A stretch of DNA of 17,944 nt from Bacteroidota bacterium (GTDB lineage Bacteria; Bacteroidota; Bacteroidia; Bacteroidales; FEN-979). The translations under genes and the position numbers were made by a program. The stretch lies in NCBI GenBank assembly GCA_026391755.1, contig JAPLDN010000315.1, forward strand, positions 1 to 17,944, written 5' to 3'. Each line of letters begins with the position of its first letter. The stretch's first letter is position 1. Below are positions 1 to 8,033 of this stretch, piece by piece. The notes beneath the pieces are model-generated. The model saw only the letters and a list, made by a program, of their open reading frames with translations. It was not told the DNA's origin and searched no databases.

Positions 1-2915
1 AAGGGATATGGCTTGACAATACAAAGATGGTTTACGGCGGAAACGGCAACCTGCTTAACGGCGGTGGCTACGGCCCCGTTTGCGACTTCATGTTCCCGGG
101 CGATTCAGACCCCTGCCTCTGGGGAACAAATGGCCTTGAACCGAACAAGCCGGGTACCTGGACTGAAGCAACCGCAGGTAATAACCCATCAGACCGTCGG
201 TTCATGCAATCGGCCGGGGAATTTACCCTTCTCCCGGGCGCCTGTAACTATATCACCGTCGGTATCCCATGGGCCCGCAGTATCTCCGGTACTAATCTTG
301 AATCGGTTGAACTTCTCCGCCAGGTAGATGATAAATGCCAGACCCTGTTCGACAACTGTTTTGCAGTTCTTAACGGACCCAATGCACCCGACCTTACTAT
401 TGAAGAACTCAACCAGCAACTTATTCTTTACCTTACAAACCGTAAGACCAATGATGCTGGCAGTAACTACCAGGAAAAATACCAGGAATACGACCCCACT
501 ATTCAAACCCCGACAACTGTTACAAAACGTTATGACTCCTTATATCATTTCGAAGGATACCAGATCTTCCAGCTTAAGGATGCCACCGTTTCCGCTGCCG
601 ACCTCGACGATGCCACCAAGGCCAGGCAGGTTGCCCAATGCGATATCAAGAATGGTGTTACAACCCTGGTTGACTGGCAGTATGACCCTGCACTCGGCGG
701 AAATTCCGGCCAGGTGATGGTCACCGGCAGCGACAAAGGCATTCAGCATTCCTTCGTCCTCAATACCGATCTGTTCTCACAGGGAGATCCGACTTTTATT
801 AATCATAAGCAATATTATTACATGGTCATTGCTTATGCATACAATAATTATAAGCAATACAATCCCAACGATCCTACCGGGCTCGATGGACAGAAGAAGC
901 CGTATCTGAGAGGACGTAATAACCTTAAATCATATACCGCAATTCCCCATATCCCAGTCGGTACCGTGGTTAATTCCACCTATGGTGTAGGACCTGTGAT
1001 CACTCGTATCCAGGGACAGGGCAATGGTGGTATGATCCTGGATCTTTCACAGGGCACGATCGATACTATCATGATGAAACCCCCTGCAGATTCAGTAAAC
1101 AATACTTATGGCAGCCCCGACTATCCAATCGCATATAAAGCCACGTATAAGGTAGGTTACGGACCGGTCGCTGTTAAAGTTATTGACCCTCTTAATGTTG
1201 CGAGCGGAAAATACATGGTGAGACTTGATTCTATGGTGGCCGGACCAACCGGGAACCCATTTTATAACAGAAATATCAAGTTCGGTCATTGGACAGCGAT
1301 TGACCTGACAAATTATAAATCATACCGTTCTGATACCACAACCATCTACCCGTATGAATCTCTTTTCATTGATCTGGGGTTTGCTTTAACAATCAACCAG
1401 GTTCCTTACCCCGGTGACTCAGTCAATTCATCCGGGGTATCCGCTTCTAACGGATTTCTTTGGGCTCCCCCGGCCATCTATGCCGACAGCAGCAAGAGAT
1501 GGCTTGCCGGCGTACCCGATGACGATGTTCCGGCTGACCCGAGAAACTGGATCAGGGCAGGAACATATTATACAACAAACACTGCTCTTTCCAAGTATAA
1601 TGATTATGATATGAACAAGCGTCCCTGGGACCCGAACAAGAGCCTTGGCAAGATCCAGTCGCTTAGTGTTCCTTATACTATCAACGGAGAAACTTTTACC
1701 ACCGCTCAAGGCGCTACCTGGGCCCCCTATGTTTTAACCGCAGGGGCAGAACAAACACCGAACAGGGTGGGTCCCGCTTACTCTCTTGAACAGAAACGGA
1801 ATTATACTTCACTTACTGATATTCCCAGTGTCGACATCGTTTTTACTCCTGATAAGTCAAAATGGACCCGTTGCTGTGTCGTTGAACTCTGCCCTGACCC
1901 GGCGCTTTCACAGGGACATGCCCCGGCCTTTACAATGAGAAATGCTCCTTCTGTGAATGTCGATGGCGTCGCAGGTGTGAGCAGCAGTAACCCCCAGCAA
2001 AATTCGAACTACATTAATGCAACAGGAATGAGCTGGTTCCCGGGATATGCAATAAACATTGAAACCGGTGAACGTCTTAACATCATCTTCGGTGAAAATT
2101 CCTGGCTTGGAGCTGATAACGGAAGTGATATGATATTCAATCCCACATCACGCATTTTCAGCCCTTCAGGAACTCCTGTTTTTGGCGGTCAGCACTATAT
2201 CTATATTATGAACCATAAGCAGATCAACGTTTCTCCTCTTGAAGTGACGTTCCCTGCCTATGACGCTGGTGCATTCATTGCGACGCAATTCTCCCAGTCA
2301 CTGGAAATCTACAAAAAGCTGATCTTTGGAACCGCAATCTATACCTCATTACCCCTTTCGGTGGATGGAGTTCCCTGGCTGGACAACCAGGTTACAATAA
2401 AGATCCGCGTGAACAGGGCCTATCAGAGGTATTACTCACTGCCACTTCCGTCGGGATCCACAGATACTCTCAACAAAAATTACCCTGTATATATGTTCAA
2501 TACAGCTTCAATTGCAACCGGGAAGAACAACACTGACAAAGCAAGCAGCGATATGGATCTGATCAACGTTGTTCCCAATCCTTATTACGCGTATGATGAT
2601 TATGAACGCAATCAGCTGGATAACAGGATCAAAATTGTCAATCTTCCAACAAAATGCACCATTACGATTTTCGATCTCAGCGGCACCCTGATCCGCCAGT
2701 TTAACGTCGATAAATCCGGAATAGCTGAACCCCGTTCATCCACACTCGGTATCAATACAGATTCAAAAACCTCTGTTGATTGGGATCTCAAGAATTTTGC
2801 CGGTATCCCTATTTCAGGCGGAGTTTATCTGATTCACGTTAAATCTCCTGACTTAGGCGAACGAACCATACGATGGTTCGGGATGTTGCGACCTGTTGAC
2901 TTGAACTCACTGTAA
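1..2915 (+). CDS. Large secreted protein with FlgD/T9SS-like C-terminal domain (5'-partial)
   Basis: The frame is open to the left edge (codons before the first ATG at 27 read GIWLDNTK), so the start, any signal peptide and the N-terminal part lie outside the window. At least 970 residues are visible, rich in Tyr, Asn, Pro, Thr and Gly, as in extracellular Bacteroidota proteins. An early segment (SAGEFTLLPGACNYITVGIP) and a later 'KQYYYMVIAYAYNNYK' stretch resemble the giant fibronectin-like surface proteins of this phylum. The last ~120 residues (about 2555-2915) start with VVPNPYYAY and contain TITIFDLSGTLIRQF, WDLKNFAGIPISGGVYLIHV and end in RWFGMLRPVDLNSL. This is the FlgD-like / type IX secretion C-terminal fold. 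The ending is not the usual short T9SS type A tail, so sorting by T9SS is inferred. A PorV/PorQ-like gene starts 47 bases downstream, probably in the same operon. The molecular function is unknown. Confidence 0.7.
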   Translation, partial: GIWLDNTKMVYGGNGNLLNGGGYGPVCDFMFPGDSDPCLWGTNGLEPNKPGTWTEATAGNNPSDRRFMQSAGEFTLLPGACNYITVGIPWARSISGTNLESVELLRQVDDKCQTLFDNCFAVLNGPNAPDLTIEELNQQLILYLTNRKTNDAGSNYQEKYQEYDPTIQTPTTVTKRYDSLYHFEGYQIFQLKDATVSAADLDDATKARQVAQCDIKNGVTTLVDWQYDPALGGNSGQVMVTGSDKGIQHSFVLNTDLFSQGDPTFINHKQYYYMVIAYAYNNYKQYNPNDPTGLDGQKKPYLRGRNNLKSYTAIPHIPVGTVVNSTYGVGPVITRIQGQGNGGMILDLSQGTIDTIMMKPPADSVNNTYGSPDYPIAYKATYKVGYGPVAVKVIDPLNVASGKYMVRLDSMVAGPTGNPFYNRNIKFGHWTAIDLTNYKSYRSDTTTIYPYESLFIDLGFALTINQVPYPGDSVNSSGVSASNGFLWAPPAIYADSSKRWLAGVPDDDVPADPRNWIRAGTYYTTNTALSKYNDYDMNKRPWDPNKSLGKIQSLSVPYTINGETFTTAQGATWAPYVLTAGAEQTPNRVGPAYSLEQKRNYTSLTDIPSVDIVFTPDKSKWTRCCVVELCPDPALSQGHAPAFTMRNAPSVNVDGVAGVSSSNPQQNSNYINATGMSWFPGYAINIETGERLNIIFGENSWLGADNGSDMIFNPTSRIFSPSGTPVFGGQHYIYIMNHKQINVSPLEVTFPAYDAGAFIATQFSQSLEIYKKLIFGTAIYTSLPLSVDGVPWLDNQVTIKIRVNRAYQRYYSLPLPSGSTDTLNKNYPVYMFNTASIATGKNNTDKASSDMDLINVVPNPYYAYDDYERNQLDNRIKIVNLPTKCTITIFDLSGTLIRQFNVDKSGIAEPRSSTLGINTDSKTSVDWDLKNFAGIPISGGVYLIHVKSPDLGERTIRWFGMLRPVDLNSL

Positions 2916-2962
2916 CGGTTAAAATTTTTGAGATGATGATAACAACAAAAAAATTCAGAACT

Positions 2963-4039
2963 ATGAAAAATATATACAGACTTCTGATTGCAATATTCTT
3001 CGTCGGTTTGGTTGTCCTGCCAACCTATCATGCCTCTGCCGGTAATAAAGACCGTTCAGGGCAGGCCGGTGCATCGGAACTACTGATCAACCCCTGGGCC
3101 AGAAGTTCAGGCTGGGGCTCCGTCGGGACCTCATCTACCCAGGGCCTTGAAGCATTGTATACCAATGTCGCCGGTACCGCCTTTACTAAAGGAACAGAAA
3201 TCATATTTTCCTATACAAACTGGTTATCCGGTTCGGGGGTTAATGTGATGGCCTTTGGTTTCAGCCAGTCCCTGGGGAAAAGCGGCGGGGTCCTTAGCGC
3301 CGCGTTCATGTCCATGAATTTTGGCGAAATCACAATCACTACTACAAACTCCCCCCAGGGCGGTTTAGGAACATTCAAACCCAGTTATCTTAATATCAAC
3401 CTCTCCTACGCAAAAGCATTCTCAAACAGCATCTACGGAGGATTGAACGTTAAACTGATCAACGAATCCATCGCCGACGCAAGCGCCATGGCAGTAGCTA
3501 TCGATGCAGGCGTTCTTTATACAACCGGAGAGAAACAACAGATCAAGTTTGGTGTTGCATTAAAAAACATCGGCTCAAACCTGAAATTCCGTGGTGATGG
3601 TCTTGCTTTCCGTGGTATTATTCCCAGCCATGGAAACGACAATGACCTTTTCACGGTTGAACAGCGTTCGGCTTCCTACGAACTTCCGGCTACTCTTAGA
3701 ATCGGAGCCTCCTATGATTTTAACATCAATGATCTTAACAGGATCACCCTGGCAGGTAACTTCACTTCCAACTCATTTACAAAAGACCAGTTTGTACTGG
3801 GTCTTGAATATGCCCTTAAGTATTACTTCTCAGTTCGTGCAGGGTATACATATCAGGGCGGGATGTTCAATTCAAACCTGGCCGACCGTGGAACAGTGTT
3901 CACCGGCCTGAATTGCGGCTTTACCGTATCCGTTCCTTTCAATAAGGAAAAAGGCAGCGGTATTGCTATAGATTATTCATACCGTAGCAGCAATCCATAT
4001 GCAGGAACTCATAGCGTAGGCTTAAAACTTAATTTTTAG
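2963..4039 (+). CDS. PorV/PorQ-family outer-membrane beta-barrel protein
   Basis: A 358-residue protein. The N-terminus MKNIYRLLIAIFFVGLVVLP, followed by a small-residue cleavage region (HASA-G, about residue 26), is a good signal peptide. This favours the ATG at 2963 over the in-frame ATG at 2933, which would put ten polar residues in front. The mature start carries the family pattern 'AGASELLINPWARSSGWGSVGTSSTQGLEALYTNVAG', with the early 'GLEALYTNVAG' hallmark of PorV/PorQ (UPF0164-like) proteins. The rest is alternating amphipathic strands (e.g. YGGLNVKLINESIADASA, IDYSYRSSNPYAGTHSVGLKLNF) and ends in a C-terminal aromatic residue, as expected of an outer-membrane barrel. PorV itself is the T9SS shuttle that carries cargo to the sortase. 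Paralogues are often paired with one dedicated large secreted protein, which fits the upstream gene here. Its role as partner of that protein is inferred. Confidence 0.82.
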   Translation: MKNIYRLLIAIFFVGLVVLPTYHASAGNKDRSGQAGASELLINPWARSSGWGSVGTSSTQGLEALYTNVAGTAFTKGTEIIFSYTNWLSGSGVNVMAFGFSQSLGKSGGVLSAAFMSMNFGEITITTTNSPQGGLGTFKPSYLNINLSYAKAFSNSIYGGLNVKLINESIADASAMAVAIDAGVLYTTGEKQQIKFGVALKNIGSNLKFRGDGLAFRGIIPSHGNDNDLFTVEQRSASYELPATLRIGASYDFNINDLNRITLAGNFTSNSFTKDQFVLGLEYALKYYFSVRAGYTYQGGMFNSNLADRGTVFTGLNCGFTVSVPFNKEKGSGIAIDYSYRSSNPYAGTHSVGLKLNF

Positions 4040-4075
4040 TCTTTTCGAACAACCCGTTTAAATTCTTTTACACGC

Positions 4076-4100
4076 AAAGGACCCTTTGAAAGGGTCTTTT
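4076..4100 (+). terminator. Hairpin terminator after the PorV-like gene
   Basis: Arms gaccctt (4080-4086) and aagggtc (4090-4096) pair perfectly around a 3-base loop, extended by a G-T pair and A-T pairs. The right arm runs into a T tract (4097-4100). It lies 37 bases after the stop of the PorV-like gene and ends 28 bases before the greA ATG, so it separates the two transcription units. Confidence 0.75.
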
Positions 4101-4128
4101 GCCTTATTATGATCTCAATCTGAAACTT

Positions 4129-4614
4129 ATGTCGACTGATATTAAATACTATACTCCTGAAGGCCTGCAGAAACTCAGAGACGAACTGCAGCAGTTAGTC
4201 ATGGTTGAAAGACCCTCCATTTCAAGGCAGATAGCTGAGGCAAGGGATAAAGGCGACCTTTCGGAAAATGCCGAATACGCTGCTGCAAAGGAAGCACAAT
4301 CTATGCTTGAACTTAAAATATCCAAACTCCAGGATACACTGAGCAATGCCCGCCTTATTGATGAAAAGAAACTTGATAATACCAAGGTCCTCATCTTTTC
4401 TACTGTGAAGCTTAAACATACCAGCAATGGCTCCCTGGTCACCTATACCCTGGTTCCCGAAAACGAGGCCAATATCAAGATCGGCAAACTCTCGGTAAGT
4501 TCGCCGATAGCAAAAGGCTTGCTTGGCAAAATACTCGGAGATAAAGTGGAGATCACTGTTCCCGCCGGAGTCGTTGCTTTTGAAATCATTGAGATATCAA
4601 GACAAAACGGATAA
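4129..4614 (+). CDS. greA: Transcription elongation factor GreA
   Basis: A 161-residue protein of normal GreA length (E. coli 158). GreA binds in the secondary channel of RNA polymerase and stimulates cleavage of backtracked RNA. The N-terminal coiled coil (residues about 8-75) carries the tip signature EARDKGDLSENAEYAAAKE at 37-55; D43 and E46 correspond to the acidic tip residues that help coordinate the catalytic Mg. The C-terminal FKBP-like domain has the expected SSPIAKGLLGKILGDKVEI block near residues 124-143. The ATG at 4129 is chosen because it gives the canonical N-terminus (MSTDIKYYTPEGLQKL). An upstream in-frame TTG at 4099 would lie in the terminator hairpin. The next gene (HIT) starts one base after the stop, so the two are probably co-transcribed. 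No clear TAnnTTTG box was seen upstream. Confidence 0.97.
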   Translation: MSTDIKYYTPEGLQKLRDELQQLVMVERPSISRQIAEARDKGDLSENAEYAAAKEAQSMLELKISKLQDTLSNARLIDEKKLDNTKVLIFSTVKLKHTSNGSLVTYTLVPENEANIKIGKLSVSSPIAKGLLGKILGDKVEITVPAGVVAFEIIEISRQNG

Positions 4615-4615
4615 A

Positions 4616-5020
4616 ATGGCCAGCATCTTTACACGAATCGTCAACGGGGAAATACCCTGCTATAAAATAGCAGAAGACGTAAATTACCTTGCTTTCCTCG
4701 ATATCAATCCTCTGCAGGAAGGCCATACCCTGGTGATTCCCAAAAAAGAAATTAACTACATCTTTGACATGGACGATGAACTCCATGCCGGTCTTTGGAA
4801 TTTTTCAAAGAAGGTTGCCAAAGCCATAGAAAAGGTTGTACAATGCCAGAGGATAGGCATCACTGTTATCGGATTAGAAGTACCTCATGCCCATATTCAC
4901 CTGATACCTCTTAAAACCATGTACGATATGGATTTTCGCAAACCAAAGCTGAAATTCACAAACGAGGAATTTGCTGCAATTGCGAAGAAAATTACTGATG
5001 CTTTGGAACATAAAATCTGA
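4616..5020 (+). CDS. HIT-family nucleotide hydrolase/transferase
   Basis: A 134-residue protein of typical HIT size. It has the N-terminal pattern SIFTRIVNGEIPCYKIAED, the nucleotide-contacting FLDINPLQEGHTLVIPK (residues 27-43), and the histidine triad HAHIHLI at 91-97. H93 is expected to be the nucleophile that forms a nucleotidyl-His intermediate. The residues before the triad (IGLEVPHAH, Glu in place of the more common Gln) are, as far as I recall, usual for Bacteroidota members. The family acts on nucleoside phosphoramidates or dinucleoside polyphosphates; the substrate here cannot be read from sequence. The ATG at 4616 lies one base after the greA stop, implying translational coupling. 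The frame is open further upstream within greA, but only this start gives the family N-terminus. The stop codon is inside the first unit of the heptamer array at 5016-5064. Confidence 0.95.
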   Translation: MASIFTRIVNGEIPCYKIAEDVNYLAFLDINPLQEGHTLVIPKKEINYIFDMDDELHAGLWNFSKKVAKAIEKVVQCQRIGITVIGLEVPHAHIHLIPLKTMYDMDFRKPKLKFTNEEFAAIAKKITDALEHKI

Positions 5021-5064
5021 CATCAGCCATCTGATATCAGTCATCTGACATCAGATATCAGATG
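5016..5064. repeat. Heptamer array (7 units) filling the convergent intergenic gap
   Basis: The stretch divides exactly into seven 7-base units: TCTGACA, TCAGCCA, TCTGATA, TCAGTCA, TCTGACA, TCAGATA, TCAGATG. Units alternate between TCTGAYA and TCAGNYA types, so neighbouring pairs are near-palindromic. The array begins over the stop codon of the HIT gene (TGA 5018-5020) and ends on the base before the stop codon of the convergent PurF-like gene (5065-5067), so it constitutes the whole gap. Seen directly in the sequence; its origin is unknown. Confidence 0.85.
5030..5055. terminator. Possible bidirectional hairpin between convergent genes
   Basis: Arms tctgatatcag (5030-5040) and ctgacatcaga (5045-5055) pair with one A-C mismatch around the loop tcat. 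The location between two converging genes fits a bidirectional transcription stop. There is no T tract on either side, so it is not a classical intrinsic terminator. The hairpin is a by-product of the heptamer array; the terminator role is inference. Confidence 0.4.
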
Positions 5065-6801
5065 CTAGTACGCCCTTTCGTTTTTCCCCTCAATATAATT
5101 AAGGAACGCCTTGTTCGATACCCTGTTTCCTCCTGGTGTAGGATAATCGCCGGTAAAATACCAGTCGCCGGTATGGCCGGGGCAAGCCTTGTGAAGATCG
5201 TCAATAGTTTGGTAAACAATTTGCACACTTGAAGGGCATGCAGGCGGAGTTACCAATTCGGCAACCTTACCCGCAATTCTTTCCGGGGCAAAAGGAGCAT
5301 AAATCTCCTTCACATAATTAACAATCTTTTCCTTTGGAAGGTTCTGCTGGGCTTTTGCCTTTTTGTAAACCGAATTGATGATCCCTTCCTGGTGGGTTTC
5401 TTTCAACAGGGCTATCGCCGCCTTGAATGCAATGAAATCTGAGATCTTCGCCATGTCGATGCCATAGCAGTCGGGATATCTTATCTGAGGTGCTGAAGAA
5501 GCAATGACGATTTTTTTTGGTCCAAGCCGGCTTAAAATCCGTATGATGCTTTGCTTAAGCGTGGTTCCACGCACAATTGAATCGTCAAGGACCACCAGGT
5601 TATCCTGCCCGGGACGAATGCTTCCCCAGGTCACATCATAAACGTGGGCGGCAAGATCATCGCGCTTGGAATCCTGTGTTATAAACGTCCTAAGCTTAAG
5701 GTCTTTCACAGCAACCTTCTCGGCCCGGGGTTGCAGTTTCAGGATTTCTTCAAGCTTTTCCCGGCTGAGGTTCTTCCCTGCACCGATAATGCGATCGGCT
5801 TTTATCCGGTTGCAATACTGCCCCAACTCCTCTATCAGGCCGTAATAGGCATCAATAGCGGTATTTGGAATATATGAAAAGACAGTATTCTCAAGGTCAT
5901 GATCGATCGCATTAAGAATACCCGGAGTGAGGAATTTCCCGAGTTTCTTTCTTTCCTGGTAAATGTCCTTATCTGTACCTCGTGAGAAATAAATGCGTTC
6001 GAATGAACAGGATTTCTTCTCAAGAGGTTTTGTAAACTCTTTCTCGCTTACCCTGCCATCTTTCTTAATAATGAGGGCATTCCCCGGTTTCAGTTCGTTC
6101 ACCGTTTCAATGCCAACATTCAAAACAGTTTGAATAACAGGCCGCTCCGAAGTAACCACGACAATCTCATCATTACTGTAATAAAAAGCCGGCCTGATAC
6201 CCGAAGGATCGCGCATAACAAAAGCATCACCATGCCCGAACATCCCGGCAATCACATATCCTCCATCCCAGTATTTTGCTGATTTTCTCAGGATCTTCTG
6301 AACGTTCAGCTGCCTCGCAATTTCAAAAGTAATCTCGCGTTTTTTAAAACCCTGTTCCTTGAATTTCCGGTAAAGCTCTTCATTTTCCTCATCCAGGAAA
6401 TGACCGATCTTCTCCAAAATAGTAATGGTATCGGAGGTTTCAATGGGGTATTGTCCAAGATCGATGAGCTTGTTAAAAAGTTCTTCTACATTGGTAAGAT
6501 TAAAATTTCCGGCTACAACGAGATTTTTGGTGAGCCAGTTATTTTCCCTCACAAAGGGATGTAAGTTGAGAGAGGAGTTTTTTCCAAAAGTGCCGTAGCG
6601 AAGATGGCCCAGGTATAACTCCCCCATAAAATCTACATTCTGCTTCAGCCATTGGACATCAAGCAGGTTCTGTGGATTTCTTTCTTCAATATCCTTTAGC
6701 TTTTTATTGATCTTGCTGAAGATATCCTGGATTGGAGAATCTGCGATAGAACGCAGGCGGTGAATGGCTATCCCGCATTCATGATGAATAAAATCGCTCA
6801 T
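5065..6801 (-). CDS. PurF-like amidophosphoribosyltransferase family protein, apparently with an internal N-terminal deletion
   Basis: A 578-residue protein of the Bacteroidota long PurF-like family: N-terminal Ntn glutamine amidotransferase plus C-terminal phosphoribosyltransferase. PurF makes 5-phosphoribosylamine from PRPP and glutamine, the first step of purine synthesis. The start at 6801 gives MSDFIHHECGIAI, an 8-residue propeptide ahead of the expected catalytic Cys9; the ORF can extend to 6846, but a -7 box lies at 6825-6832. Amidotransferase motifs are GHLRYGTFG (65-73) and AGNFNLTN (97-104). DPSGIRPAF (about 198-206) and SERP (218-221) follow. The PRPP loop LVVLDDSIVRGTT is at 402-414. 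The C-terminus has GDWYFTGDYPTPGG. Oddity: Cys9 is followed after only eight residues by SIADSPIQDIF. In relatives I recall (about 625-630 aa) some 50 residues with the conserved RGQ(E/D)GAG motif lie in between. The amidotransferase half may therefore be impaired. A pyrimidine- or purine-salvage paralogue role cannot be excluded. Confidence 0.85.
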   Translation of the reverse strand: MSDFIHHECGIAIHRLRSIADSPIQDIFSKINKKLKDIEERNPQNLLDVQWLKQNVDFMGELYLGHLRYGTFGKNSSLNLHPFVRENNWLTKNLVVAGNFNLTNVEELFNKLIDLGQYPIETSDTITILEKIGHFLDEENEELYRKFKEQGFKKREITFEIARQLNVQKILRKSAKYWDGGYVIAGMFGHGDAFVMRDPSGIRPAFYYSNDEIVVVTSERPVIQTVLNVGIETVNELKPGNALIIKKDGRVSEKEFTKPLEKKSCSFERIYFSRGTDKDIYQERKKLGKFLTPGILNAIDHDLENTVFSYIPNTAIDAYYGLIEELGQYCNRIKADRIIGAGKNLSREKLEEILKLQPRAEKVAVKDLKLRTFITQDSKRDDLAAHVYDVTWGSIRPGQDNLVVLDDSIVRGTTLKQSIIRILSRLGPKKIVIASSAPQIRYPDCYGIDMAKISDFIAFKAAIALLKETHQEGIINSVYKKAKAQQNLPKEKIVNYVKEIYAPFAPERIAGKVAELVTPPACPSSVQIVYQTIDDLHKACPGHTGDWYFTGDYPTPGGNRVSNKAFLNYIEGKNERAY

Positions 6802-6824
6802 ACGATAACAGGATAAATGAACTG

Positions 6825-6832
6825 CAAAATTA
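6825..6832 (-). promoter_or_regulatory. Candidate -7 box for the PurF-like gene
   Basis: Read on the minus strand this is TAATTTTG, matching the Bacteroidota -7 consensus TAnnTTTG. It places a transcription start about 15-20 bases ahead of the ATG at 6801. No convincing -33 TTTG is seen at the usual distance. It supports the 6801 start over 6846. Confidence 0.45.
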
Positions 6833-6950
6833 CGAAAAAATTCCATGCCACTGTTGTTCTGCAGAGCAACTCATCTGAAAACCGGGTGTCGATAAGACAG
6901 AATGCTGTCACAAAATAAGGCAGAATCGCCGATAATCCTGTTTGAAATAG

Positions 6951-6958
6951 TAGATTTG
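6951..6958 (+). promoter_or_regulatory. Candidate -7 box for the mnmH/nifS-selD unit
   Basis: TAGATTTG matches TAnnTTTG exactly and lies 28 bases before the mnmH ATG. The -33 region has no clear TTTG at 19-21 bases upstream. The 185-base gap 6802-6986 thus carries two divergent promoters (the other at 6825-6832) and nothing else recognisable. Confidence 0.5.
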
Positions 6959-6986
6959 TATTACGAAATTCAGCTTCCCTGAAATC

Positions 6987-8033
6987 ATGGTATTAAAAAC
7001 CGGTGCAGGCACTTTTCTTGATCTTGAAAGAACATATAGTTTTGTGGATGTTCGTTCCCCCGGCGAATTTGCTTCAGGGCATATTCCCGGAGCTGTTAAT
7101 GTCTCTTTGTTTACGGATGAAGAAAGAGCGGCTGTTGGAACCCTTTACCAGAAGCAAGGCCGTGAACCGGCCATACTGAAAGGCCTGGATATTGCACTTC
7201 CTAAAGTCTTTCACTACCTGGATCAGTTGAAAAAGAATGTCCCCTCAGACAAAGTCGCTTTATACTGCTGGAGGGGCGGAATGCGAAGTGAAATGATGTC
7301 GGAAGTTTTCTCCAGGGCCGGGTATCAGGTTACCCTTCTGGAAGGCGGGTATAAAGCCTACCGGCATTTCATTCGTGAGTCCTTTGATCGGAAGGCGAAT
7401 ATCGTGGTTCTGGGAGGAAACACCGGCTGCGGAAAGACTGATATACTAAAAGAGCTTTCAAGGCTGGGAGAGCAGGTTATTGACCTTGAACATTTAGCCT
7501 CTCACAAAGGCTCTGTGTTCGGCGCCCTGGGACAGGGGCCGCAGCCTGGGAATGAACAGTTTGAGAATATGCTTTACAGGATATGGGCGGGTATGGATTT
7601 CTCAAGGCGGATCTGGATAGAGGACGAAAGCAGGAGCATTGTAAAAGTTGCACTTCCGCCTCCTGTTTATGATCAGATCTCCAGGGGCCGGCTTGTCGAG
7701 ATTATTCTGGATAAAGGTCAACGTATCAACAGGCTGGTTGCAGAATATGCAGGATTTGACAAAGACCTTCTGGCAGATGCTTTATCCAGGATCAGGGAGG
7801 GACTCGGAGGTACGAAATACAATCTGGCAATACAGTCACTCAGGGAAAGTGATTTCAGGATGGTGGCCGATACCGTACTGGAGTATTATGACAAAGCTTA
7901 CAGGAAAGCAATAGAAAAGAGGCCGAATAAGGATATTATAAGACTTGAGCTCAAGGGGAACGCCCCCATCGCTCATGCGAAAGCAATATTGGCTGCGTTA
8001 AAGAAATGCAAAGATGAGACCGGTTTATCTTGA
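6987..8033 (+). CDS. mnmH: tRNA 2-selenouridine synthase MnmH (SelU/YbbB)
   Basis: A 348-residue protein with the two-domain MnmH layout (E. coli 364 aa). The rhodanese domain (about 10-130) has FVDVRSPGEFASGHIPGAVN and the active-site loop CWRGGMRS with Cys94. A P-loop domain follows, with Walker A GGNTGCGKT at 143-151 and the family motifs HLASHKGSVFGALG (about 169-182) and IWIEDESR. MnmH geranylates 2-thiouridine at tRNA position 34 and then exchanges the group for selenium from selenophosphate, giving 2-selenouridine (mnm5se2U-type wobble bases) in the cytoplasm. The last 20 bases overlap the start of the nifS-selD fusion gene, which supplies the selenophosphate; the tight overlap suggests translational coupling. 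The start at 6987 is supported by the -7 box 28 bases upstream. Confidence 0.96.
   Translation: MVLKTGAGTFLDLERTYSFVDVRSPGEFASGHIPGAVNVSLFTDEERAAVGTLYQKQGREPAILKGLDIALPKVFHYLDQLKKNVPSDKVALYCWRGGMRSEMMSEVFSRAGYQVTLLEGGYKAYRHFIRESFDRKANIVVLGGNTGCGKTDILKELSRLGEQVIDLEHLASHKGSVFGALGQGPQPGNEQFENMLYRIWAGMDFSRRIWIEDESRSIVKVALPPPVYDQISRGRLVEIILDKGQRINRLVAEYAGFDKDLLADALSRIREGLGGTKYNLAIQSLRESDFRMVADTVLEYYDKAYRKAIEKRPNKDIIRLELKGNAPIAHAKAILAALKKCKDETGLS

Noticed and set aside
189..506. Minus-strand ORF of 105 residues with a hydrophobic N-terminus
   Set aside because: It lies wholly within the coding frame of the large secreted protein and has no recognisable domain or promoter.
4099..4128. TTG start giving GreA ten extra N-terminal residues
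   Set aside because: The TTG lies in the T tract of the terminator hairpin, and the ATG at 4129 gives the standard GreA N-terminus.
4523..4615. Longer N-terminus for the HIT protein, starting inside greA
   Set aside because: The added 31 residues are greA read in another frame and do not match the HIT family, while ATG 4616 gives the canonical start.
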